From the NCBI GenBank assembly GCA_017463255.1, contig JAFTPP010000032.1:248001-312000 (forward strand): 64,000 nucleotides of DNA, in the 5' to 3' direction. Below, one piece after another: positions 17,788 through 25,579 of the stretch (its first letter is position 1; each line of letters starts with the position of its first letter). The stretch comes from Lachnospiraceae bacterium (GTDB lineage Bacteria; Bacillota; Clostridia; Lachnospirales; Lachnospiraceae). The translations under genes and the position numbers were made by a program. The notes below the pieces were generated by a model that was not told the DNA's origin, ran no database searches, and saw only the letters and a program-made list of their open reading frames with translations.

Positions 17788-19077
17788 CTATTTTATAATT
17801 TCTGTATATTCATATTCATAATAATAAAATAGATTTCCTTCATCATCACACACTTCTTCTTTTATAATATTCCCTGCATTATCATAATGATAACTATAAA
17901 CAAATCTTAGACTTCCGTCCTCATCATAACTCATTTTTTTAGCAAGATTTTCATTACCATCATACTCATACTCAATTTTACTAGATAGTCGATTTTCATC
18001 ACCTACGTATAACTCTTCATTTATCATATTACCGTTAGAATCATATCTACGAATATATTTTGATTCAAATGTCTTTTCATTTGTCTCTATAACAAGTTCT
18101 GAATTTATCTCCTCAATGCAATTTCCCATCAAATCATATACTTTGTTTATATAATTATAAGAACCAAATACACCTTCTCTTCTAGTTTCAATCAAATTAC
18201 CATCATCGTCATATATGCTATATGTTGTAACTTCACCATTATCATTATAATCAATTTCCTTCAAAAGCACACCAGCTTCATTATATTCCCACTCGGTCCA
18301 ATAAAAAACAGTCTCATCCTTATAATATGTTTCTCTAATAAGTTCACCAGCTTCATTATATTCCCATTCGGTCCAACTAGTAACGCTTCCATCTTTATTT
18401 ACCGAAGCATTTTTAGTCATAAAGCCGTTATCGTTATACTCTATATCATTTTTTATAGAATAATTATCTATCCATATTTTTTGATATGTGTCATAATACT
18501 TTTCACTATATTCTATTTGGCCGCCATATTCATCATATACATACCTAGACTCGTACCCTTCTGATACTGTAGCTTCTTCAGCATACACATCCTGTACATA
18601 TTGTATGCAAACTTTATTTATAATTCTATCTAAATCATCATAAGTATATTCACTTGTTCTTGTCTGTCTCCACCAATAATCTCCAAAATCATAGTAGCTA
18701 TAAGCAGTCTTTTCATAACGAATTTCATTTCCATACTCATCATATTCATAATATTCAGCCTCCAGTAATTTATCACCGGAATATAAATTCATCTTAGTTA
18801 ACAAATATTTTTTTTCATTCACAAGTTCTTCTGTAGAACTTTCATCTGAACTTGCATCATACACATCTGTCTCATCAGTTTGAGATTCTTTATCTGATTC
18901 CCCTAACACTTCCGACCCAAAATCTTGCGTATCTGATGTTACATCTTTATTTTCTTCAACAATAATATTATTTGAATCACTTAAACTATCATTATTCTTG
19001 TTATTTTCAATTGAACCACAACCCAACATATAAATACTACAACAAAATAAAAAAAAGATTCTTAATATTTTTTTCAT
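17788..19077 (-). CDS. YD/RHS-repeat-like lipoprotein
   Basis: The 429-residue product starts MKKILRIFFLFCCSIYMLGC, a lipoprotein signal with lipobox YMLGC (Cys20). A Ser/Asp/Glu-rich spacer follows. Most of the rest is tandem YD-type repeats such as YDEYGNEIRYEK, YNEAGELIRETYY, YDDDGNLIETR and YDNAGNIIKEE. RHS/YD repeats form beta-structured shells or carbohydrate-binding surfaces. Here there is no toxin or core cap domain, so it is not a typical RHS toxin. I start at ATG 19077, preceded by GGGGGGAAG; an upstream GTG at 19098 lies ahead of that ribosome site. It is monocistronic. Its role at the cell surface is unknown. Confidence 0.8.
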   Translation of the reverse strand: MKKILRIFFLFCCSIYMLGCGSIENNKNNDSLSDSNNIIVEENKDVTSDTQDFGSEVLGESDKESQTDETDVYDASSDESSTEELVNEKKYLLTKMNLYSGDKLLEAEYYEYDEYGNEIRYEKTAYSYYDFGDYWWRQTRTSEYTYDDLDRIINKVCIQYVQDVYAEEATVSEGYESRYVYDEYGGQIEYSEKYYDTYQKIWIDNYSIKNDIEYNDNGFMTKNASVNKDGSVTSWTEWEYNEAGELIRETYYKDETVFYWTEWEYNEAGVLLKEIDYNDNGEVTTYSIYDDDGNLIETRREGVFGSYNYINKVYDLMGNCIEEINSELVIETNEKTFESKYIRRYDSNGNMINEELYVGDENRLSSKIEYEYDGNENLAKKMSYDEDGSLRFVYSYHYDNAGNIIKEEVCDDEGNLFYYYEYEYTEIIK

Positions 19078-19262
19078 TAGCTTCCCCCCATTATACACAT
19101 AAAATATTCTTTTAAAAACAAAAAAACAGAATATTCTTACTTACGTTATAATTGTATCATATAGCACGACACAGTCAATAATTTCTTTGTTTTTAACTAA
19201 AAATCCAAATAAAAAAACACAGTCATATGACAGTTGCTTAGATATAAAAGTTAATATCAAAC

Positions 19263-19301
19263 TTAAAATTGAGGTGATATTCCAAGAATATCACCTCAAT
19301 T
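19263..19301 (-). terminator. terminator of the duplicated-module surface protein gene
   Basis: A 16-bp perfect stem (AATTGAGGTGATATTC and its complement) with a 3-nt loop, followed on the minus strand by TTTTAAG. It lies just after the stop of the gene ending at 19330. Confidence 0.85.
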
Positions 19302-19329
19302 ATTAACAAAAAATATTGCTTAATAAAAT

Positions 19330-21096
19330 TTATTTAGCTTTTTTCTTTTTAGATACAACTACTGCTACTGCAACTGCTGCAACTACTACAACTGCAACTA
19401 CTACGATAATGATGATTGTGTTATCATCACCAGATTCGTCATTGTTATCAGCCGGTGCATTTGTTGAAGCATCAGGTGTTGTTGTTGCGTCTGTTGAAGG
19501 TGCATCTGTTGCTGCATCTCCGCCAGCTGATGCTGAATCATTTGCAAATCCTTCGATTGTGAAAGAAATTTCAAGTGATGTTGTAGGTGCTGCATAATAG
19601 CTGATTTCAGCTTTATCACTATTCCAAATGTTCTGAACAAGGATACTGAAATAGTCTTCTTTATCAGGATTCTGGTAAGCTACATCCTGTGTATCTACTA
19701 CTTTGCCATCCATCTTTGTTTCAACGTTAGTAATTTTAACAGCATCTGTTAAAGGAATATCCGTTGTTACACCAATAATATTGAACCATTCCTGTCCTGC
19801 TGCAGCAAAGTCATCAGCAAATACAGAACCCATATCAGTAATCTTAACAGTAAATGTTCCATTACCATCAATTACAGCGTCAGTTACAACACCATATGTT
19901 TCACCAGAGTCATTGTTCTTAATCCACTGTCCCCAGTTTTCAGAACCGATACCATTTGCATCGTTCCATGCATCACGGAATGTCCAGTTAGGTGTCTGTA
20001 ATTGCAAATAAGCATTATAAGTTGCATTAGCATCAAATTCCGGAACTACCGGAGCTTCTGGTTCAGCAGGAGTTTCTGGTTCAGCCACTGAAGTAACTGT
20101 TCCATAAAGAGCTGTCGCACTATTTACTTTTAAATGAGCAACATCAACTGCTGAATCCCAACAGCAATCATATAAATCAATTGTAAACGCTTCGGCATTT
20201 ACAGGAATCACAAGAGAAATGCTTCCATTCTCAGCGGAACCCACCCAACTTGAAGAACCAACACCTGTTGTATCTGGTGCATCATCTCCATTAAGATCAG
20301 TTCCCCAACCTACCTGTGATCCTCCAAAATCATAATAACTAACAACATCACCCGCTGTTACTTTAGCAGCAGCTCCACACCAATCATTCCAAGCGACATC
20401 TCCCTCAGATGGTAACATAACACTAACATTCATAACTACTGCTGAAACATTTCCCTGAGTTGTAAATGAAGAAGAATCCAGTGTATATGCAGGAGCGGTT
20501 GTTCCTGAGTATGTAATTTCACTTCCAATTTCAATCACTTCTCTAGAAGCAACTTCACCATATAAAGCAGTTGCACTATTTACTGTGTAATGAGGAATGT
20601 CTGTTGCAGAATCCCAACAACAATCATAAAAATCTACTGTAAAATCTTTTGCATTTACCGGAACAACAACAGTAGCTGTCTTCATGTTATAAACAGAACC
20701 AGCCCAACTATCAGTACCAACGCCTGTTGTATCAGGTGTATCATCTCCAGTAAGATCAGTTCCCCAACTTACTTGAGCTCCACCGAAATCATAATAACTA
20801 ACAACATCACCTGCTGTCACTTTAATCGCTTCTCCACACCAATCATTCCAAGCAACATCACCTTCTGCCGGTAAATTGATAGTTACATTGAAAACCATAG
20901 CACCCACTGTTTCACCAGTTGTTAACGAAGAACTGTCAAAAGTATAAGCAGGAGCTGTTGTTCCTGAGTAACCCACTTCCTGAGCTACTTGTACTGTTTC
21001 TGTGCTACCTGCTGCTGCTGAAACAAGTGTCATTGAACCGATCAACATTGTTGCTGCGAGTAATGTAGCAAGAAGTTTTTTCATTTTTCTTTTCAT
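19330..21096 (-). CDS. secreted, membrane-anchored surface protein with duplicated WNDWCG/CCWDSA module
   Basis: The 588-residue protein has a signal peptide (about 1-28, ending VSAAA). Two copies of a module of about 150 residues follow (about 40-185 and 190-335), each with SGTTAPAYT, VAWNDWCG, VVSYYDFGG, DCCWDSA and VNSATALYG. A Pro/Glu linker leads to a third domain (about 355-530, starting YNAYLQLQTPNWTFRDAW). That domain resembles non-catalytic beta-sandwich modules seen in lachnospiral cellulase-type proteins. A Thr/Ala/Asp-rich stalk ends in a membrane helix (about 553-580) and KKKKAK, with no sorting motif. Glycan binding is a reasonable inference, but no catalytic domain is visible. 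The promoter is at 21147-21174. Confidence 0.82.
   Translation of the reverse strand: MKRKMKKLLATLLAATMLIGSMTLVSAAAGSTETVQVAQEVGYSGTTAPAYTFDSSSLTTGETVGAMVFNVTINLPAEGDVAWNDWCGEAIKVTAGDVVSYYDFGGAQVSWGTDLTGDDTPDTTGVGTDSWAGSVYNMKTATVVVPVNAKDFTVDFYDCCWDSATDIPHYTVNSATALYGEVASREVIEIGSEITYSGTTAPAYTLDSSSFTTQGNVSAVVMNVSVMLPSEGDVAWNDWCGAAAKVTAGDVVSYYDFGGSQVGWGTDLNGDDAPDTTGVGSSSWVGSAENGSISLVIPVNAEAFTIDLYDCCWDSAVDVAHLKVNSATALYGTVTSVAEPETPAEPEAPVVPEFDANATYNAYLQLQTPNWTFRDAWNDANGIGSENWGQWIKNNDSGETYGVVTDAVIDGNGTFTVKITDMGSVFADDFAAAGQEWFNIIGVTTDIPLTDAVKITNVETKMDGKVVDTQDVAYQNPDKEDYFSILVQNIWNSDKAEISYYAAPTTSLEISFTIEGFANDSASAGGDAATDAPSTDATTTPDASTNAPADNNDESGDDNTIIIIVVVAVVVVAAVAVAVVVSKKKKAK
20095..20980 (-). repeat. 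intragenic tandem duplication, two copies of about 455 nt
   Basis: Two successive copies inside the surface protein gene share long near-identical DNA runs, for example around the YYDFGG codons at about 20325-20355 and 20780-20810. Both encode the WNDWCG...CCWDSA module. Confidence 0.8.
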
Positions 21097-21146
21097 AGTA
21101 CTCTCCCTTTAAAAATTATTATGAAGACATATTATTCTTCACGAAA

Positions 21147-21174
21147 ATTATAATAATACAAAAGCTTCCTTCAA
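21147..21174 (-). promoter_or_regulatory. promoter of the duplicated-module surface protein gene
   Basis: On the minus strand TTGAAG (21174-21169), a 16-nt spacer and TATAAT (21152-21147), leaving an untranslated leader of about 45 nt. Confidence 0.55.
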
Positions 21175-21258
21175 AAAAGAGTTAATTCTGCATATAAAAT
21201 ACTATATTTTTTTTACATATACCATAAATAATACAGTACAAATTTCACTTTTACATAT

Positions 21259-21290
21259 ATAAAAAGAGGATAACAAACGCTATCCTCTTA
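21259..21290 (-). terminator. terminator of leuS
   Basis: A 9-bp stem AAGAGGATA/TATCCTCTT with an 8-nt loop and a T-tract on the minus strand, just after the leuS stop. Confidence 0.85.
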
Positions 21291-21311
21291 AAATTACGGT
21301 ATATAATTCAC

Positions 21312-23726
21312 TTATTTTACTACAATATTGACAATTCTGCCCGGTACATAGATTTCTTTAACAATGTTACCTGTAAGCTTATCTCCTAATGCTTCTTTTG
21401 CTTTTGCAATAGCTGAATCCTTGTCTTCTGATTTAGAAATAACCATAAGGCATTTTGTCTTACCGTTTACCTGAACAGCAATCTCAACAGTATCTTCCAC
21501 CATTTTTGATTCATCATAGGCCGGCCAGTTTTCATAAGCAATGGTATCCTCATGTCCTAACTGTTTCCACATTTCTTCACCTACATGCGGACAGATACAT
21601 GAGAACATTTTGATTAACCCTTCTGCATATGCTTTTGGACATTTGCCTACTTTATAAACTTCATTTACAAAAATCATCATCTGGCTGATAGCCGTATTAA
21701 ATCCAAGCACCTCAAAATCATTAGTAACTTTCTTAACCGTCTGATGATATACCTTAGTCAGTGTTCCGTCATCCTCAGCTGTAATATTATCAGGATTAGT
21801 AAAGAAATTCCAAACTCTTGTAATGAACTTTCTTGCCCCCTGTACACCGCTTGGATTCCATGGTTTAGAAACCTCCAAAGGTCCCATGAACATTTCATAA
21901 AGTCTTAAGGTATCTGCACCATACTCATCAACAATATCACTTGGGTTAATAACAAATTCCGGGAAACGTTTACCCATTTTAATTCCGTTTTCACCCAAAA
22001 TCATACCCTGGTGAACTAATTTTTTGAATGGTTCTTTTACAGGAGATAAGCCTTTGTCATATAAGAAACGGTTCCAAATACGTGAATACATCAAATGCCC
22101 TACGGCATGCTCAGGACCACCTACATATAAGTCAACCGGCAACCAGTGCTTTAACAATTCCTGATTAGCAAACTCTTCATCATTATTTGGATCAATATAT
22201 CTCATATAATACCATGAGGAACCTGCAGAGCCCGGCATAGTCGATGTTTCTCTTACACCTTTGATTCCATTCTTATCATACTGTTTCCATTCCACAGCAT
22301 TTTCGAGAGGTGCTTTACCGTTTTTACCTTTATAATCTTCAAGTTCAGGTAATATTAAAGGTAACTCTTCATCCGGAAGGAAGTAAATCTCGCCGTCTTC
22401 CTTGTAAACGCAAGGGACAGGTTCTCCCCAATATCTTTGACGTGCAAAAATCCACTCACGGAAATGGTAATTTACTCTTCTTCTTGCAACACCCATAGCT
22501 TCAAGCTTTTTGGTAATTGCTTCTTTTGCCTCTTCAACAGTAAGTCCTGTAAATTCTTCAGAATTAATTAACTTACAACCTTTTCCAAGATAATCACCTT
22601 TTTCAAAAGCATGCTCGCTTACATCAGCACCATCAATAACCTGAATCATATCAATCTTATGTGCAATTGCATACTCAAAGTCACGCTGGTCATGACTCGG
22701 TACTGCCATAACTGCACCGGTACCATAACTTGCAAGAACAAAGTCACCAATAAACAAAGGAACTTCTTTTCCGTTAACAGGATTGATTGCATATAAGCCT
22801 TTCAACATACAACCTGATTTTGTCTTGTTTAATTCTGTACGGTCCAAGTCATTTTTCTTCAAGGTTTCATCTATATATGCCTGAACCTCTTCTTTATTTT
22901 CAACACGGTCCATAAGACCTTTCACAATTTCTCCGTCAGGAGCAAGAACCATAAAAGTGATACCGTAAATTGTTTCAATACATGTTGTGAAAATTGAGAA
23001 TGAGCCACCGCCAACGATTTCAAAATCAACTTCTACACCGGTACTTTTACCGATCCAGTTTTTCTGAATTTCCTTGGTTGAAACAGGCCAATCAATTTCT
23101 TCAAGTCCTTCTAAAAGCTTTTCAGCAAATGCCGGCTGGTCAATTACCCACTGTTTCATATTCTTTCTAACAACCGGATATCCACCACGTTCTGATTTAC
23201 CATCAATAACCTCGTCATTAGAAAGAACTGTACCAAGCTCTTCACACCAGTTTACAGGCATATCAATGTATTTAGCATATCCTGCTTCATATAACTGTTT
23301 GAAAATCCACTGTGTCCATTTATAAAATGACGGATCAGATGTTGCAATCATCTTCGACCAGTCATAGTCAAAACCTAATTCTTTTAACTGTTTAGAGAAT
23401 GTCTTAATATTCTCTTCTGTAAATCCAACAGGATGATTTCCTGTAGAAACTGCGTACTGTTCTGCAGGAAGACCAAAAGAATCATATCCCATGGGATGAA
23501 GTACATTATATCCCTGCATACGCTTCATTCTTGACATAATGTCAGTCGCCGTATATCCTTCAGGATGTCCTGCATGAAGACCTACACCTGATGGATAAGG
23601 AAACATGTCCAAAGCATAATATTTGGGTTTGCTAAAATCCCAAACATCTGTTTTAAAGGTTTCATTCTCTTCCCAGTATTTCTGCCATTTAGGTTCAATT
23701 TCTTTGTGATTATAAGGTGTTGCCAT
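21312..23726 (-). CDS. leuS: leucyl-tRNA synthetase
   Basis: Charges tRNA-Leu; class Ia enzyme of 804 residues, a normal bacterial length. It starts MATPYNHKEIEPKWQKYWEE, has the HIGH-type motif as LHAGHPEGYT (about 50), a CP1 editing domain (about 220-420) with GTGAVMAVPSHDQRDF, and the SSWYYMRYIDP segment. The second class I signature, usually KMSKS, is here KMGKRFPE (near residue 582). The anticodon-binding domain and C-terminal domain are complete. The promoter overlaps the end of the upstream terminator. I find no T-box leader in the short 5' region, unlike pheST. AGAAGGAG precedes the ATG. Confidence 0.96.
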   Translation of the reverse strand: MATPYNHKEIEPKWQKYWEENETFKTDVWDFSKPKYYALDMFPYPSGVGLHAGHPEGYTATDIMSRMKRMQGYNVLHPMGYDSFGLPAEQYAVSTGNHPVGFTEENIKTFSKQLKELGFDYDWSKMIATSDPSFYKWTQWIFKQLYEAGYAKYIDMPVNWCEELGTVLSNDEVIDGKSERGGYPVVRKNMKQWVIDQPAFAEKLLEGLEEIDWPVSTKEIQKNWIGKSTGVEVDFEIVGGGSFSIFTTCIETIYGITFMVLAPDGEIVKGLMDRVENKEEVQAYIDETLKKNDLDRTELNKTKSGCMLKGLYAINPVNGKEVPLFIGDFVLASYGTGAVMAVPSHDQRDFEYAIAHKIDMIQVIDGADVSEHAFEKGDYLGKGCKLINSEEFTGLTVEEAKEAITKKLEAMGVARRRVNYHFREWIFARQRYWGEPVPCVYKEDGEIYFLPDEELPLILPELEDYKGKNGKAPLENAVEWKQYDKNGIKGVRETSTMPGSAGSSWYYMRYIDPNNDEEFANQELLKHWLPVDLYVGGPEHAVGHLMYSRIWNRFLYDKGLSPVKEPFKKLVHQGMILGENGIKMGKRFPEFVINPSDIVDEYGADTLRLYEMFMGPLEVSKPWNPSGVQGARKFITRVWNFFTNPDNITAEDDGTLTKVYHQTVKKVTNDFEVLGFNTAISQMMIFVNEVYKVGKCPKAYAEGLIKMFSCICPHVGEEMWKQLGHEDTIAYENWPAYDESKMVEDTVEIAVQVNGKTKCLMVISKSEDKDSAIAKAKEALGDKLTGNIVKEIYVPGRIVNIVVK

Positions 23727-23759
23727 TTTCCTTACTCCTTCTTATATAAAACTAGAGTC

Positions 23760-23788
23760 ATTCTAATCGTATTTACCCTAAAAGTCAA
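23760..23788 (-). promoter_or_regulatory. promoter of leuS
   Basis: On the minus strand TTGACT (23788-23783), a 17-nt spacer and TAGAAT (23765-23760). The -35 abuts the foot of the upstream terminator. Confidence 0.7.
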
Positions 23789-23823
23789 GTAGTTGCGGAT
23801 AGCTTATACCATCCGCAACTACT
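23788..23823 (-). terminator. terminator of the 549-aa membrane protein gene
   Basis: A 13-bp perfect stem (AGTAGTTGCGGAT and its complement) with a 10-nt loop lies right after the stop codon. The following T-tract is short. Confidence 0.75.
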
Positions 23824-23828
23824 ATATT

Positions 23829-25478
23829 TTATTCAAAAGATACTACTTCTTTTATTCCGTCAACATCTGAATATTTTAGTGTTATCTTATCCCCCACAGC
23901 ATACTTAATAATCATGGCAAGCGCATCATTACTTAAATTCACATCATACAGAACATCCTCATCATCAATGATAAGATAATAATGTGAATTTCCGTCTATA
24001 ACAACTGAAGCCATTGCCGTAATATTTCCGGTAATAACTGCTTCTTCACCTGTGGCAGCATCAGATATACCGTTTGTGCTAAGAAGTGTAATATAATTCT
24101 TTTCACATTCTTTTACCGTATCTCCTATTGCTACCCACTGATATTTTTGGATATTAACCATTGCATATTTCTTAACAAGTCCTGCGCCGTCTTTTAAAGC
24201 CATAAAATAAGTTGGCTCATCCGAAATATTAAGAAGTAACGGGAACGTTGCCTGGTAACCCAGATTTTGTACCTGTCCTTCTGCAGATGACATAGCCGCA
24301 TCTTCAATGGAACCTTCTACAATATAGAATCTTGTTTCCATGGTTCTTTGGTTCATAAGAACAAAACCTACATTAGACTGATCACTTGCGACACTGGTAA
24401 CACCGGTGTATACCCAAACATCATCTTCCATGGCAATGTAATTATAGCCATTTGTTGACTGCAAACAATCTTTCTGACTTAAAACACTGTTCCAAAAACC
24501 ATTTACTAAAGTTCCGTGGTAATCATATAATTCAAGCAACAATTCTGCTGAATACACTTTATCAACCCATGTTGGTACATCTTCAACTGCATAATCAACA
24601 CAATCACCGGTCTGGGCATTACAAATAACTACTCTTCCAATAGTTTTACCACCGAATAATCCAATATTATATTTTACAACCGGACAAATCCAAAATGGTG
24701 TTCCCTCGTCGTCAACTTCAAAGAAAATCTGATCATCAAAAATATAAGTAGGATACTGGAATCTTAAATGTCTGTAAATATATCTTCCGAAAAATTCACT
24801 TTCCGAATATTTAATCGGTTCTTCAAGCTGAACACATTCTGTTTCCTGATTGGTCATATCAATTAACATGTATGCAGGAATTCCCTCAGAATGATTTGAA
24901 AACCATTTAATAATACTGGCATATTCAAGCGGTGTTACTCGTACAGGTTTCCCGTTAAAGTTAATCTGTGTATAATTATCAGCAACCTCAAACTGTGAAA
25001 CCATGCCTACCATACTACCCATTTTTTTGTCACCAAGCAATGTTGCTGATGCTTTATCAAGAATTGGAATCTGAGTATAGTCAACTTCTTTAATGTCTTC
25101 AACAAAATTACGTGTCTCAACAGTTAACAATTGCTGATATTTCTTTGCATTAAAGAATGTGGTTGAAGCAAGACTTCCAACAATAAAAACTAAAATCACC
25201 ACACCTGTTGCAATAAGACCGATTTTAATCTCTTTGATAAGGCTTATATCAAGGTCAATACCTTTCGTGGTAAATTCTAAAAAGCCTTTCCCTTTTTTCA
25301 TCTTCTTAATCAGCCAACAAATATTGAGGACAATCATCATAAAAATAATGAATCCCCAAAACCCTTTGGAATGGATGTTAATTGCAGGCAATGTAATGTA
25401 ATAATAGGCAAACGCTACCATAAAAACAATAATTGCAGCCACAATGTATCCAATGATCTTTTTTGCTTTTTTGTTCAT
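23829..25478 (-). CDS. putative membrane protein with large non-cytoplasmic domain
   Basis: The 549-residue protein has three hydrophobic helices in its first 110 residues (about 8-28, 40-58 and 88-108). A region of about 440 residues follows, with beta-rich, aromatic-rich composition and no further membrane segment, for example LFGGKTIGRVVICNAQTGDC and YGVT-like turns. The last 70 residues resemble an OB-like beta domain (VITGNITAMASVVIDGNSHYYL). No catalytic motif is recognised. AGAGGAG precedes the ATG. The EF-G2 terminator lies immediately upstream and I see no clear promoter between them, so expression may depend on readthrough. Function unknown. Confidence 0.78.
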   Translation of the reverse strand: MNKKAKKIIGYIVAAIIVFMVAFAYYYITLPAINIHSKGFWGFIIFMMIVLNICWLIKKMKKGKGFLEFTTKGIDLDISLIKEIKIGLIATGVVILVFIVGSLASTTFFNAKKYQQLLTVETRNFVEDIKEVDYTQIPILDKASATLLGDKKMGSMVGMVSQFEVADNYTQINFNGKPVRVTPLEYASIIKWFSNHSEGIPAYMLIDMTNQETECVQLEEPIKYSESEFFGRYIYRHLRFQYPTYIFDDQIFFEVDDEGTPFWICPVVKYNIGLFGGKTIGRVVICNAQTGDCVDYAVEDVPTWVDKVYSAELLLELYDYHGTLVNGFWNSVLSQKDCLQSTNGYNYIAMEDDVWVYTGVTSVASDQSNVGFVLMNQRTMETRFYIVEGSIEDAAMSSAEGQVQNLGYQATFPLLLNISDEPTYFMALKDGAGLVKKYAMVNIQKYQWVAIGDTVKECEKNYITLLSTNGISDAATGEEAVITGNITAMASVVIDGNSHYYLIIDDEDVLYDVNLSNDALAMIIKYAVGDKITLKYSDVDGIKEVVSFE

Positions 25479-25509
25479 AACTTTTCTCCTCTACACAAAT
25501 TTGCTATAA

Positions 25510-25545
25510 AACAATAGCGTATAACAGTCATTATACGCTATTGTT
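25510..25545 (-). terminator. terminator of the EF-G2-type gene
   Basis: A 15-bp perfect stem (AACAATAGCGTATAA and its complement) with a 6-nt loop, T-rich afterwards on the minus strand. Confidence 0.85.
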
Positions 25546-25579
25546 GAAAAAAAAGATATTAAATTTTAATTAAGATTGT

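Noticed and set aside
19330..19480. LPxTG-type sorting signal in the 588-residue surface protein
   Set aside because: The tail is a hydrophobic helix plus KKKKAK with no xPxTG motif before it, so it is a membrane anchor.
23727..23828. T-box leader for leuS
   Set aside because: The segment holds only a promoter and the upstream terminator; no GGTGG-type T-box sequence is seen.
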